The notes beneath the pieces are model-generated. The model searched no databases. It had not been told where the DNA came from and worked only from the letters and a program-made list of their open reading frames with translations. The position numbers were made by a program, and so were the translations under genes. From assembly GCA_003020985.1 (NCBI GenBank), contig PXRM01000014.1:78265-142264 (forward strand): 64,000 nt of DNA, written 5' to 3'. Origin of the DNA: Halobacteriales archaeon QS_4_70_19. GTDB lineage: Archaea; Halobacteriota; Halobacteria; Halobacteriales; Haloarculaceae. Positions within the stretch are counted from its first letter, which is position 1. The number at the start of each line of letters is the position of its first letter. This document shows, one piece after another, positions 39,798-49,990 of the stretch.

Positions 39798-39819
39798 GCC
39801 TCGGGGCTTGCCCCCGAGG
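39798..39819. repeat. 22-nt palindromic repeat copy 2
   Basis: GCCTCGGGGCTTGCCCCCGAGG; identical to 39471..39492. Confidence 0.8.
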
Positions 39820-39954
39820 TACTTCACAGGACGCCGCTGTCGATGATACCAGTCCAGCCGTGTGATTCGCGTTCGGCGACAATGACCCAGTTATCGTGCA
39901 ACGTCGGCCCCGACCGGAACGCCCTTGTTCGTACCTGCCACACCTACGGACAAC

Positions 39955-40749
39955 ATGGATGCAGGGAAGGCGGCCCGTCTGAACCGCATCGGGACGGACG
40001 GGCGGTACGTGGTGGTGCCGATGGACCACGGCATCACACTGGGCGCAGTGACCGGGCTGAAGGACATCGAGAGCACCATCGCCGCCATCACGCGCGGCGG
40101 TGCGGACTCGGTGCTCACCCAGAAGGGGATCGCACCGCGGGTCCACCCCAACAGGAACGACGCGGGCTACATCGTCCACCTGAACGGCTCGACCGCCGTA
40201 GGGCCCGACACGAACGACAAGCGGACGACCGGCTCCGTGGTCGACGCCATCCGGGCGGGCGCCGACGCCGTCTCCTTCCACGTCAACGTCGGCTCGGACC
40301 ACGAACCCGGCCAGATCGAGGAGCTCGCCGGGCTCACGACCGAGGCCGCCGACTACGGCCTGCCGGTGCTGGCGATGACCTACGCACGGGGCCCGGGCGT
40401 CGACGAGCACGACCCGGAGGCGCTGGGCCACGCCGTCCGGCTGGGCGAGGAACTCGGCGCGGACGTCGTGAAGACGGCGTACTCGGGCGATGCGGAGTCG
40501 TACGAGCACGTCTGCGAGTCCACCCGACTGCCGGTCGTCATCGCCGGCGGCGAACCCGACACCGACCGCGAGACGCTGGCCGACGTCCGTGGCGCGATGG
40601 ACGGTGGCGCCGCCGGCGTCTCGATGGGGCGCACCATCTTCCAGCACGACGACCCCGAGGCGATGACCCGCGCCGTCCACCTGGTCGTCCACGAGAGCGC
40701 CGACCCCGACGAGGCGCTGCGGGAGTCCGGACTGGCCGTCGAGGCCTGA
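39955..40749 (+). CDS. 2-amino-3,7-dideoxy-D-threo-hept-6-ulosonate synthase (archaeal aromatic pathway aldolase)
   Basis: YVVVPMDHGITLGAVTGL, VKTAYSGD, GGEPDTDRETLADV, GRTIFQHDDP; adjacent to trpCBA. Confidence 0.88.
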   Translation: MDAGKAARLNRIGTDGRYVVVPMDHGITLGAVTGLKDIESTIAAITRGGADSVLTQKGIAPRVHPNRNDAGYIVHLNGSTAVGPDTNDKRTTGSVVDAIRAGADAVSFHVNVGSDHEPGQIEELAGLTTEAADYGLPVLAMTYARGPGVDEHDPEALGHAVRLGEELGADVVKTAYSGDAESYEHVCESTRLPVVIAGGEPDTDRETLADVRGAMDGGAAGVSMGRTIFQHDDPEAMTRAVHLVVHESADPDEALRESGLAVEA

Positions 40750-40886
40750 TTTCCGGATAATCTGCCCGATTCTCGGCTTCCGTTCTAAGTACGTCAGATA
40801 CCCCCGCTGTTTCCGAACAACCGTGCCGATATCGTCCGCCGGTCCACGGTCCACCCCTTCATTACGGGGCCGGCCCAACGGCCGCC

Positions 40887-42738
40887 ATGAGCGAGCGGAA
40901 GGAGTTCAGGGACCTCGCGCCGCCCGGGGAGGCCCACGCGGCCATCGCCTCCCTCGACCTCACGCCCGGCCCGGAGCACGTACCGCTCCGGGAGGCGCGG
41001 GGGCGCGTCCTGCACGAGCGTATCGACGCCGCCATCGACGTGCCCGGCTTCGACCGGGCCGCCGTCGACGGCTACGCCGTCCACGCCGCGGACACGTTCG
41101 GCGCGGACGAGGCCGACCCCGCGTGCCTCGAGCTGGCGGGCGAGGTCCACAACCGACATGGAAGACGGGGAGGTCCTCGTCCGCACCTCGGTCGCACCCG
41201 GTGACCGCGTGATGTTCGCGGGTGCGGACGTGGCTGCCGGCGAGCGCGCGCTCGGACCGGGGACGGAGCTCGGCCCGCGGGAGATCGGGCTGCTCGCCGC
41301 CCTCGGCGTGGACGAGATCCCCGTCCGGGGGCGGCCGACGGTCGGCATCGTCTCCACCGGCGAGGAGCTCGTCCGGCCGGGGGCGGACCTGGACAGCGAT
41401 GCCGGGCAGATCTACGACGTGAACTCCTACACGACCGCCACGGCCGTCGAGGCGGCCGGCGGCGAGGCCCGGCTCTACCCGCACGCGGGCGACGACTACG
41501 ACGCGATGGAGGAGGCGCTGCGCGAGGCCGCCACGGAGTGTGACCTCGTGCTCTCCTCGGGGTCGACGTCGGCCTCGGCCGTCGACGTCATCTACCGGGT
41601 CATCGAGGAGCGCGGGGAGCTGCTGCTCCACGGCGTCGCGGTGAAGCCGGGGAAGCCGATGCTCGTCGGGCGCCTGGGCGGAAGTGCCTACGTCGGCCTG
41701 CCGGGGTACCCCGTCTCGGCGCTGACCATCTTCCGGACGTTCGTCGCGCCCGCCATCCGCGAGGCGGCGGGCCTGCCGGCAGCGGAGACCGCCACGGTCG
41801 AGGGGCGGATGGCCGTCCCCGAGCGCTACAGCGAGGGCCGACTGCGCTACATGCCCGCGGGGCTCGTGACCGACGGTGACGGCCGGACGCTGGTCTACCC
41901 CGTGGACAGGGGCAGCGGCGCGACCACGTCACTGGTCGAGGCCGACGGCGTCGTGGCCGTCGACCGCGACGTGGAGTACCTCGACGAGGGCGAGCAGGTG
42001 TCGGTCCAGCTGTTCTCGCCGGACGTGCGTCCCCCGACGCTGTTCGGCGTCGGCGAGGACGACCCCCTGCTGTCGGACCTGCTGGACCGAGTGGCCCGCG
42101 GACGCGGGCCGCAGTCGGCGAGCGGGGAGCGAGGCGACCCGCGAGCGGCTGTCTCGAGCGTCCAGCGGCCCCGCTACCTCGGCGTCGGCTCGCGCGAGGG
42201 GCTCCGGCGACTGCGCGACGGCGTCCCCGACGTGGCCGTCACGAGTGCCCCGGGGGAGGTCGATGTCGAGGCCGAGGCACTCGGCGCGTGGACTCGGGAG
42301 TGGGGGCTGGTCGTCCCGGCGGGCAACCCGGAGGCCATCGAGGGGCTGGGCGACCTCGTCGACCGCGATCTCCGGTTCGTCAACCGGACCTCGGCGTCGG
42401 GGCTTCGCACCTCGCTCGGGAACGCCGTCGCTGCGCTGGCCGGGGAGCGCGACGTCGACCGCCACGATCTCGTGGACGCCATCGACGGGTTCGACGCCGG
42501 GGCGCGGGCCCACGAGAGCCCCGCGCGGCGCGTCCTCGCGGGGAAGGCCGACGCGGGGCTCGGCCTCCGGGTGACGGCCGACCGCCTGGACGGAGGTTTC
42601 GTCCCGGTCGGGACCGAGACGGTCCGCGTCCTCGCGAACCCCGACCGCGTGGAGAAGCCCGGCGTGGCGGCGCTCCGCGAGGCGATCACGGACGCCGACG
42701 CGGACATCGCGGCACTGGGGGGCTACGGGCGGCCCTGA
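40887..42738 (+). pseudogene. MoeA family protein with C-terminal periplasmic-binding-like domain, frameshifted with missing active-site segment
   Basis: N-part 40887-~41150 (AAVDGYAVHAADTFGADEADPACLELAGEVH) and C-part from ~41155 (TDMEDGEVLVRTSVAPGDRVMFAGADVAAGERALGPGT...) are in different frames. Confidence 0.8.
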
Positions 42739-42747
42739 GGAGACGCC

Positions 42748-43500
42748 TCACTCGTCCTCTCCGTCCCGCAGCCGCTCCGGGTGTTCGAGCAGGCCGTTCC
42801 CGCGGCGGAGGATGCCCCGCAGCGTACGGGCTTCGCGGCCGGTCGGATGCGCGCGCCCCAGCACTCGCCGGAGGAGGCGCCGGGCCTTCGGTTGCTTCTC
42901 CTCGGGGTGGTTGACGCTGCGGAGGTAGCGGGCGAACTCCTCGTGGAGCCCCTCCAGCTCCGCCTCGTCGGCGCGCTCGATGGGGCCGTCCGGGAGCTGC
43001 GTGTCGGCGACGGTCAGCTCGCGGAGTTCGTACAGCACGACGGTCGCGGCCTGGCCCAGGTTGAGGACGGGGTAGTCGGCGCTGGCGGGGATGGCACACA
43101 CCTCGTCCAGCCGGCCGAGTTCCTCGTTCGTGAGGCCGACCCGCTCGCGGCCGAAGACGATGCAGGTGTCGGCCGTCACGTCGCGCAGGGAGTCGGCGAG
43201 GTCGGCGGGCGTCCGGAACGGGTAGCGGACGTGCTTGCGGGCGTCCTCGTTCGTGACGGCGGTACAGCCGACCGTGTGGTAGTTCTCGACGAGGTGGTCG
43301 AGCGTGACCTCGCGGGCGGTCGGGAGGACGTCCTCGCGGGCGTGGCCGGCCATGCCGTAGGCCTCGCCCTCCGGGTCGAGCGGCGGCGGGTCGACCAGCA
43401 GGAGGTCCGAGCAGCCGAAGTTCTTCATCGCGCGGGCGATGGTCCCGACGTTGCCGGGGGTCTCGGCGTCCACGACGGCGACGCTGATGTCGGGAGGCAC
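42748..43500 (-). CDS. trmJ: SpoU/TrmJ-type RNA methyltransferase
   Basis: VAVVDAETPGNVGTIARAMKNFG, IVFGRERVGLTNEEL, PVLNLGQAATVVLYEL. Confidence 0.92.
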   Translation of the reverse strand: MPPDISVAVVDAETPGNVGTIARAMKNFGCSDLLLVDPPPLDPEGEAYGMAGHAREDVLPTAREVTLDHLVENYHTVGCTAVTNEDARKHVRYPFRTPADLADSLRDVTADTCIVFGRERVGLTNEELGRLDEVCAIPASADYPVLNLGQAATVVLYELRELTVADTQLPDGPIERADEAELEGLHEEFARYLRSVNHPEEKQPKARRLLRRVLGRAHPTGREARTLRGILRRGNGLLEHPERLRDGEDE

Positions 43501-43551
43501 ACCGGGGATAGCCCGTGGAGGAGCAAAAACGCCGCGTCACGCCGCCACGCC

Positions 43552-44847
43552 TCAGCGACGGACGTAGAGTACGCCACCACAGAGGGCGGCCAGGCCGCCG
43601 AAGGCCGCGAGCACGGCGAACAGCGCGGCGTCGTTGGCGTACGTGAGGACGCCGCCGGCGACGGCCCCGCCCAGCGCCCCCACGCCGAACACGCCGAGGT
43701 AGGTGTAGCCGTACGAGAGTCCACGGGCGCCGGCCGGCGTGTACTCCGCGACGGTCGCCTGGTAGAACGGCTGGACGACGAACAGGAAGAAGCCGACGAG
43801 CGCGCACATGACCACGAGCGGGCCCAGGCCCAGCGTGGCGACGGGAAGGAAGAGCACGGCGAACACCGCGAGCGCGCCGTAGCCGCCGAGCAGCCCCAGT
43901 TCCACCGGGAGCAGGTCCGTCAACCGACCGCCCGCGTACTGGCCGGCAACCCCGACCATCAGCAGGCCGACGTAGAAGTACCGCTGTGGCGCGAGTTCGC
44001 GTCCGGCGAATTCGACGGGGGCGAGCGACGGGAACTCCCCGAGAATCTCGGGCAGGAAGGTGAGCAGTCCCCGGTAGTAGAGCCCGGAGAGCATCACGGC
44101 GGCGAACACGAGGACGAAGGCGCCGCCGAACAGGAGCCGCGAGTCCGCGAGGAACTCCGAGAACGACGAGACGGACCCGGAGGCCCGCGCGTCGGCCGCT
44201 TCGTCCTCCTCGTCCGCCCCGCCGTCGGTCGCGGTCCCGGCGTCGACGGCGGCCGTCTCGTCGACGTTGATGCGCGCGGCGGCGACGGCAGCGACGAGCG
44301 CCGGGACCGCCAGCAACCCCACGACGGCTCGCCAGTCGCCGAGACCGAACAGCAGCAGTGCCGTCGCGAGCGGGCCGAGCGCGATGCCGACGTTGCCGGC
44401 GACGCCGTGGTAGGCGAACGCCGAGCCACGCTCCTCGACGCCCTTCGAGATGAGCGCCAGCCCCGAGGGGTGGTAGACGGAGGCGGCGACGCCCCAGACG
44501 GCGAGCGCGAACGCGACCGCCACCAGCGACGGGGAGACCGCCAGCAGGAGGAAGGAGAGCCCCATCCCCACCAGGCAGGCGAGGATGAGCCGGCGGGAGC
44601 CGTAGGCGTCCGCCAGCACGCCGCCGGGGAGCGCACCGAGGCCGAACGGGGCGTACCCCACCGTGAGCACCACGCCCATCACGAACCCCGTGACCGCGAA
44701 CGTGCCGGTCGGGAGCGCCACCTCGGTGAACGTGGCCTGCCACACGGGAAGCAACAGCGGGAGCGACAGCTCGTACGTGTGCACCATCGCGTGGGCGACC
44801 ATCACCAGCCCCGTGATCGCCCGGTCGTTCCGGTTCACGTCTCCCAC
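43552..44847 (-). CDS. MFS transporter
   Basis: GALPGGVLADAYGSRRLIL; 12-TM pattern. Confidence 0.88.
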   Translation of the reverse strand: MGDVNRNDRAITGLVMVAHAMVHTYELSLPLLLPVWQATFTEVALPTGTFAVTGFVMGVVLTVGYAPFGLGALPGGVLADAYGSRRLILACLVGMGLSFLLLAVSPSLVAVAFALAVWGVAASVYHPSGLALISKGVEERGSAFAYHGVAGNVGIALGPLATALLLFGLGDWRAVVGLLAVPALVAAVAAARINVDETAAVDAGTATDGGADEEDEAADARASGSVSSFSEFLADSRLLFGGAFVLVFAAVMLSGLYYRGLLTFLPEILGEFPSLAPVEFAGRELAPQRYFYVGLLMVGVAGQYAGGRLTDLLPVELGLLGGYGALAVFAVLFLPVATLGLGPLVVMCALVGFFLFVVQPFYQATVAEYTPAGARGLSYGYTYLGVFGVGALGGAVAGGVLTYANDAALFAVLAAFGGLAALCGGVLYVRR

Positions 44848-45374
44848 TCCGTCGCCGCCGGCTTCAACACGTCGCTTCGTCAGCTACGCGAGCCGGAGGT
44901 GACCCTGGCTCTGTCGTCGCAGCCACGGGGGACACGTTCGCGCCCGTCTCGACCGCTGCAACCCGACGTTCGCGGCGTATCCGACTCGTAACTTACGAAG
45001 ATGGTATCGAGCGGGCACACAGCAGGTACGAGTCGTCACTGTGGGACTTATCAGTCGTATCTGGAAGGCACTTTACATGAACGACGGTCAAAATCATGAT
45101 AGATATGGCAGGTTGCTACGATCTCGCCGATTGAGCCGGTAACTCAGTAATCTTATCCCCATATATTCTATTATCCGCATATTCTATCTACCTTCCTTAC
45201 TCAGCTATTGTGTGGACGTATCTCAGTTTCCGGTCGTCGCGAACGGTCGGATAGCCGGCCACAGGGAGCCCATCGTTCCCCGGTCGCCGCTCCCGCCGTA
45301 CCGGTCGAGCGACACGTGTCGACCAGTCCGGGGTGGGCCACAAACACCAAACGGTGGCCGCGTGAACCGCCGGT

Positions 45375-46379
45375 ATGACCGACACGGAGGTGTTGTTCCT
45401 GCGGAGCGACGAGCTGTCCGACCTCGCCACGCCGGCCGAGTACGTCGAGGCCGTCCGCGAGGGGTACCGCGAGGTCGGGGAGGGTGCGGCGGCCGAGCCC
45501 CGGACGAAACTGGTGAACCAGTCGCCGCCGGGGATGCTGACGGGCTACATGGCCGTCCTCCCGGGGATGGGAGCCATGGGCGGGTACATGTACGCGGCCG
45601 GGTTCAGCGACCGCGACGCCCACTTCTTCCTGCCGCTGTTCGACGCCGAGAGCGGCCGGCCGAAGGCGCTCTTGGACGGGGCCTCCCTCAACCCGTTCAA
45701 GACGGGTGCCGCGGGCGGGGTGGCGGTCGACGAACTCGCCCGCCCGGACGCGACGGCCCTCGCGCTGTTCGGGTCCGGGGCGCAGGCCCGCGGGCAACTG
45801 CGCGCGGCCGTGGCCGTCCGGGACCTGGAGACGGTGGAGGTGTACTCGCCGACGAAGGAGCACCGCGAGGGGTTCGCGGCGGAGATGAACGAGCAGTTGA
45901 CCGCCTCGGTCGCGGCGGTCGCCTCGCCCGACGCCGCCGTCGAGGGGGCCGACATCGTCGTGACGGCGACGGACGCGAGCGACCCCGTCTTCGACGAGGA
46001 GATGCTGGAGGAGGGGACCCACGTCACCGTGATGGGGCAGTACGACGCCGACAAGCGGGAGGTCGATGCGACCGCGGTCGAACGGGCGACGTACGTGCCG
46101 GATCTCCGGGCCCGCGCCCACCAGGACGCCGGCGCGTTCCTGCAGGCCGTCGAGGAGGGCGTGATCGGTGAGGACCACATCCACGCCGAACTCGGGGAGG
46201 TCGTCGCAGGGGCGGCCGAGGGCCGGACCGACCGCACGGAGATCACCCTCTTCGACTCCGGCGGGACGGGCGTCGAGACCGTGGCCGCGGCCCAGATGCT
46301 GTACGAGAACGCTCGCGACGAGGGACTGGGTGAACTCGTCGACTTCGCACCCGCGAGCGAGGCGCTCACCGGAGAGTAG
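45375..46379 (+). CDS. ornithine cyclodeaminase/alanine dehydrogenase family protein
   Basis: LTGYMAVLPGM, GASLNPFKTGAAGGVA, LALFGSGAQARGQL, VVTATDASDPVF. Confidence 0.92.
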   Translation: MTDTEVLFLRSDELSDLATPAEYVEAVREGYREVGEGAAAEPRTKLVNQSPPGMLTGYMAVLPGMGAMGGYMYAAGFSDRDAHFFLPLFDAESGRPKALLDGASLNPFKTGAAGGVAVDELARPDATALALFGSGAQARGQLRAAVAVRDLETVEVYSPTKEHREGFAAEMNEQLTASVAAVASPDAAVEGADIVVTATDASDPVFDEEMLEEGTHVTVMGQYDADKREVDATAVERATYVPDLRARAHQDAGAFLQAVEEGVIGEDHIHAELGEVVAGAAEGRTDRTEITLFDSGGTGVETVAAAQMLYENARDEGLGELVDFAPASEALTGE

Positions 46380-46469
46380 CGTCGGAGTCGGTCCCGGGGG
46401 AGGGACCGGGAAGCAGACACGGAACGGCCGGGGCCGGGGTGGCACGCGGACGGCTCCGGCCGGGGGGAC

Positions 46470-46730
46470 CTACGCTTCGGTGGACCCGGCCTCGGCCCCG
46501 CCGACGGCGTCCGGGGCGGTCGTGCGGGACAGCGGCCGCGGCGTCTCGACGACCCGCGTCGCGAATCGCACCACGACGTACGGGAGGAGGACGAGCGTCA
46601 GCGGCAGCAGCGTCGCCGCAGCGACCGCGCCGAGGAGGGCAGGCGCGACGAGCGCCATCAGCCCCAGCCAGCCGGCGACGAGCAGGACGGTGCCGCCCAC
46701 GATCAGGCGGCGCGTGTGTGAGGGCGTCAT
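46470..46730 (-). CDS. small two-TM membrane protein
   Basis: RRLIVGGTVLLVAGWLGLMALVAPALLGAVAAATLLPLTLVLLPYVVVRF. Confidence 0.6.
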   Translation of the reverse strand: MTPSHTRRLIVGGTVLLVAGWLGLMALVAPALLGAVAAATLLPLTLVLLPYVVVRFATRVVETPRPLSRTTAPDAVGGAEAGSTEA

Positions 46731-46848
46731 TGGGGACCACCGGGGAGCGTCTCCCCGCGACCACCGCTACGGGACGATGAGTGAAAAGTATAATCTGAAG
46801 GACATTTCTGTAGGCGAAGTTACTGAAATTCGCTTCACCGACCGGGCG

Positions 46849-47889
46849 TCAGAGATACGGCGCGAGGCCGAGCGCCTGGACGAGCGGGATGCCGGCCGCG
46901 AGCGCGCCGACGAGGTACCCGCCGATGGCACCCCCGTTGAGGAGCGGCAGGCCAGCGTGGGCCCGCCCCTGCATCACGAAGTACATGAGCACGAGCAGGC
47001 CGAGGTTCGTCCCGACGATGGCCGTCAGCGCCGGGAGCGTCAGCGCGATGCCCGGGACCAGCGAGGAGACGCCGACGGGCGCGAAGAAGCCCGCCGAGGC
47101 GACGAGGACCGCGGGCATCACCGCGTCGCCCAGGCCGATAAAGAACGCGTCGCGCTCGTCGTCGGGGGCAGGGGTCGTAGCCTCGTCGCCGCCCCCGTCG
47201 GCCATCGCGGCGTCGTCCTCGTCCGCCGGATCCGCACCCTCGTCGGTCCCGGTGTCGTCCTCCGCGCTCTCGGCGGGCGGTGCCTCGTCGAGGAACGAGT
47301 ACGAGAGCGACAGCGGGACGACCAGCACCACGGGCACCTTCAGGTCCATCACCCCCTCCGCGAGCGTGAGCATGTGCTCCGTGCCGTAGACGCTGATGGC
47401 GTCGTACACCGCGAGGACGACGAGGAGGACGAGCGCAGGGAGGACACCGAAGTTGATGCCGAACAGTCCGGCCGCCCCGGCCCCCATGACGACGCCGGCG
47501 GCGTCGATGACGTACCACTCCGGGTGGACCCACAGCGCGACCGTGACGAGGCCGGCGAGGGCGACGGCGGGGGCGAACGCCGCCAGTCCCGGCAGCGGCG
47601 CCGCCGGCAGCAGCACCGCGAAGACGTAGAAGGAGAGGTAGCCCGACGAGACCACGAGGACGGCGCGGATGACGCGGTCGCCGCCGTACCTGAACGCCCC
47701 CAGCATCACGACCGTCGCGACGAGGATGGCACCGACGTACAGCAGGCTGTTGGTCGGGTCCGACGGGTTCTCGACGTCCTGGAACCCGGCGGAGTTGAAC
47801 GGCTCCACCAGCGCGAGCGCCCCCAGCTGGACGAGCAGGAAGATGCCCAGGATGGCCGCGACCGCGACGTACCGCCGGTCCACTCGCAT
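46849..47889 (-). CDS. presenilin-type (A22) intramembrane aspartyl protease
   Basis: VYDAISVYGTEHMLTLAEGVM, FIGLGDAVMPAVL, AGLPLLNGGAIGGYL; 9-TM pattern. Confidence 0.9.
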   Translation of the reverse strand: MRVDRRYVAVAAILGIFLLVQLGALALVEPFNSAGFQDVENPSDPTNSLLYVGAILVATVVMLGAFRYGGDRVIRAVLVVSSGYLSFYVFAVLLPAAPLPGLAAFAPAVALAGLVTVALWVHPEWYVIDAAGVVMGAGAAGLFGINFGVLPALVLLVVLAVYDAISVYGTEHMLTLAEGVMDLKVPVVLVVPLSLSYSFLDEAPPAESAEDDTGTDEGADPADEDDAAMADGGGDEATTPAPDDERDAFFIGLGDAVMPAVLVASAGFFAPVGVSSLVPGIALTLPALTAIVGTNLGLLVLMYFVMQGRAHAGLPLLNGGAIGGYLVGALAAGIPLVQALGLAPYL

Positions 47890-47992
47890 ACCCGCTCTGC
47901 GGGGGGATGGCGTTTGGGCGTTGCGCTCCTGATTGTGGGCCGTGCCGGTCGCCCGCCCCGGGAGTTATGCTCCCCGCCCCCGAACGGCGGGT

Positions 47993-48328
47993 ATGAGCAC
48001 TGACGCCGACGCGAGCGACGCCGCGGGAACGGACGCGAACGAGCCGACCATCACCCTCTACCGGCTGGAGGGGTGCCCGTTCTGCGAGTTCGTCGTCGAC
48101 CGGCTGGACGAACTGGACCTGCCGTACGACTCCGTCTGGGTGGAGGGGCTCCACTCCCGGCGCAACGAGGTGAAGCGCGTCTCCGGCCAGCGGCAGGTCC
48201 CCGTCGTCGTGGACGAGGCGACCGGCGTGACGATGAGCCAGTCCGCCCGCGTTCTCGAGTACCTCGACGCCACCTACGCTGGCGAGGACGTCGAGGTGGA
48301 CCCGGAGCCGAAGACCGAGGCGAACTGA
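47993..48328 (+). CDS. glutaredoxin/GST N-terminal-like protein
   Basis: ITLYRLEGCPFCEFVVDRLDEL, QRQVPVVVDEATGVTMSQS. Confidence 0.88.
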   Translation: MSTDADASDAAGTDANEPTITLYRLEGCPFCEFVVDRLDELDLPYDSVWVEGLHSRRNEVKRVSGQRQVPVVVDEATGVTMSQSARVLEYLDATYAGEDVEVDPEPKTEAN

Positions 48329-48359
48329 GCCGTCGGCCCCCGCCGCCGGACCGTGAGAC

Positions 48360-48788
48360 TCAGTCGTCGGACTGGGCCTCGTCGATCTCCTCGTCGGAGA
48401 GGGAGTGCGGGTCCCGTCCGGGGTCCGCGACGTTCGGTGCGCCGAGGGCGAGCACCTTCCCGGTTTCGCTCGCGCAGCGGTGCCCGTGGCCGATCATCGG
48501 CCCGGCGGCCCAGAAGGTCCCGGGGCCGACCTCCTGGAACTCCGCCTCGCCCGAGCGCCCGAGTTTGAGCGAGAAGCGACCCTCGAGCACGTAGAACAGC
48601 TCCTCCTGCTCCCCGTGGGCGTGGTAGCCGATCTCCTCGCCCTCCTCGAAGTGCCAGATCTTGCAGAGCATCTCCTCCAGCCCGAGGGCCGTGTCGATGG
48701 ACTGCATGTCCAGGTCCGGCGGAATCTCCTCGACCTCCGAGAGGTCTGTCACCTCCACGTCGTCCGTCTCGGTCACGCTGTATTCCAT
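48360..48788 (-). CDS. cupin domain protein
   Basis: IGYHAHGEQEELFYVLEGRFSLKLG. Confidence 0.88.
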   Translation of the reverse strand: MEYSVTETDDVEVTDLSEVEEIPPDLDMQSIDTALGLEEMLCKIWHFEEGEEIGYHAHGEQEELFYVLEGRFSLKLGRSGEAEFQEVGPGTFWAAGPMIGHGHRCASETGKVLALGAPNVADPGRDPHSLSDEEIDEAQSDD

Positions 48789-49016
48789 GGCAGTCGCCCG
48801 CACGCGCGGTCCCGACAAAACCGTTTGGGGGAGCGAGGGCGGAGCTGCACCGGGTCGCTGGTGGCTCGTGACCGGCGGCCCCCCAGTCACACTTGTTCGG
48901 CGGGACGGGAGTACTCGGCGGACACACAGCTGTCACGTGACGATAGTACGTAGGATGAATGCGATATTGCGCAGAAATTTTCCGAGTAGGAACTTTATCG
49001 GGAGTGTATGTAGGAA

Positions 49017-49778
49017 CTACGACCCCTCCTGCACTGCGTCCCGCAGCGCGGGCAGTACCTCGGTCACGTCCGCGCGGAAGTCGTACTCGGCGCGGTCCGA
49101 GAGGTCGGTCCGGTCGAGGTTGACGATACAGAGGGTCGCGCCCGCGTCCGCCGCCGTGCGGGGGAAGGAGGCGGCGGGTTCGACGGTGAGCGAGGAACCG
49201 ACGACGAGGAACAGGTCGGCGCGCTCGGAGAGCGACTGGGCGCGGAACAGAGGGTACTCCGGCAGCTGCTCGCCGAACAGCACCACGTCGGGCTTCAGCA
49301 GGCCGTCGCAGCGCGGACAGCGCGGCGGGACGGCGCCCGACCGCACGCGGTCGTAGACGCCGTCGGCCTCGAACGTCCGGTCGCAGTCGTAGCACGCGAC
49401 CCGCTGGCCGTTGCCGTGGACCTCGATGACCTCCTCGTTGCCCGCGTCCTGGTGGAGGCCGTCGATGTTCTGCGTGATGAGCGCGTCGAGGTGGCCGGCG
49501 GTCTCCAGGTCGGCGAGCGCCTCGTGGGCCGGGTTGGGCTGGAACCCGTCACCGAACAGGTCCTCGACCATCTCCACGCGCTCCTCCCAGAACCCCTCCG
49601 GGTCCGCCTCGAAGCGGGAGATGTGGAAGTCCATCGGGTCGTACTCCTGCCAGATGCCGTCCTCGCTCCGGAAGTCCGGGATGCCGGAGGCGGTCGAGAC
49701 GCCCGCTCCCGTCATCGCCACCACGGAGTCGGCGTCCCGGATGGCCCCCGCGGCGAACCGGATCTCGTCGTCGGTCAT
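49017..49778 (-). CDS. Sir2 family NAD-dependent protein deacylase
   Basis: AMTGAGVSTASGIPDFRS, TQNIDGLHQDAG, CYDC...CPRC zinc motif, VVGSSLTVEPA. Confidence 0.95.
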   Translation of the reverse strand: MTDDEIRFAAGAIRDADSVVAMTGAGVSTASGIPDFRSEDGIWQEYDPMDFHISRFEADPEGFWEERVEMVEDLFGDGFQPNPAHEALADLETAGHLDALITQNIDGLHQDAGNEEVIEVHGNGQRVACYDCDRTFEADGVYDRVRSGAVPPRCPRCDGLLKPDVVLFGEQLPEYPLFRAQSLSERADLFLVVGSSLTVEPAASFPRTAADAGATLCIVNLDRTDLSDRAEYDFRADVTEVLPALRDAVQEGS

Positions 49779-49990
49779 GTGGCGTGACAGGAGGTGAACG
49801 GACTAAAACGGCCCGGCGGGCGCTACTGCTCGTTCGGGTCGTCGTCACCGTCTCGATACCGGTGTCTCCGGAGAAGGAATTTCGTCAGGATGGCCGGGCC
49901 CTTGTGGCTCCGCTGGCCTTTGTCTGCAGGCGTTTCGAGGCGCTTCGATTCCATACAGGGGATGGTAGCCGATACCTGAAAAAGTTTCAC

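Noticed and set aside
39201-39827. 208-aa minus-strand ORF MKYLGGKPRGFAVLT...
   Set aside because: Translation of the palindrome-bounded repeat element; the repeated GGKPRG comes from the hairpin itself, so it is not treated as a gene.
42781-44991. 736-aa plus-strand ORF
   Set aside because: Antisense to trmJ and the MFS transporter; Arg/Glu/Gly-biased shadow translation.
45000-45200. AT-rich stretch with CATATATTCTATTATCCGCATATTCTAT-like near-repeats as a possible replication origin
   Set aside because: No cdc6/orc1 gene and no recognisable ORB inverted repeats; more likely promoter/intergenic DNA.
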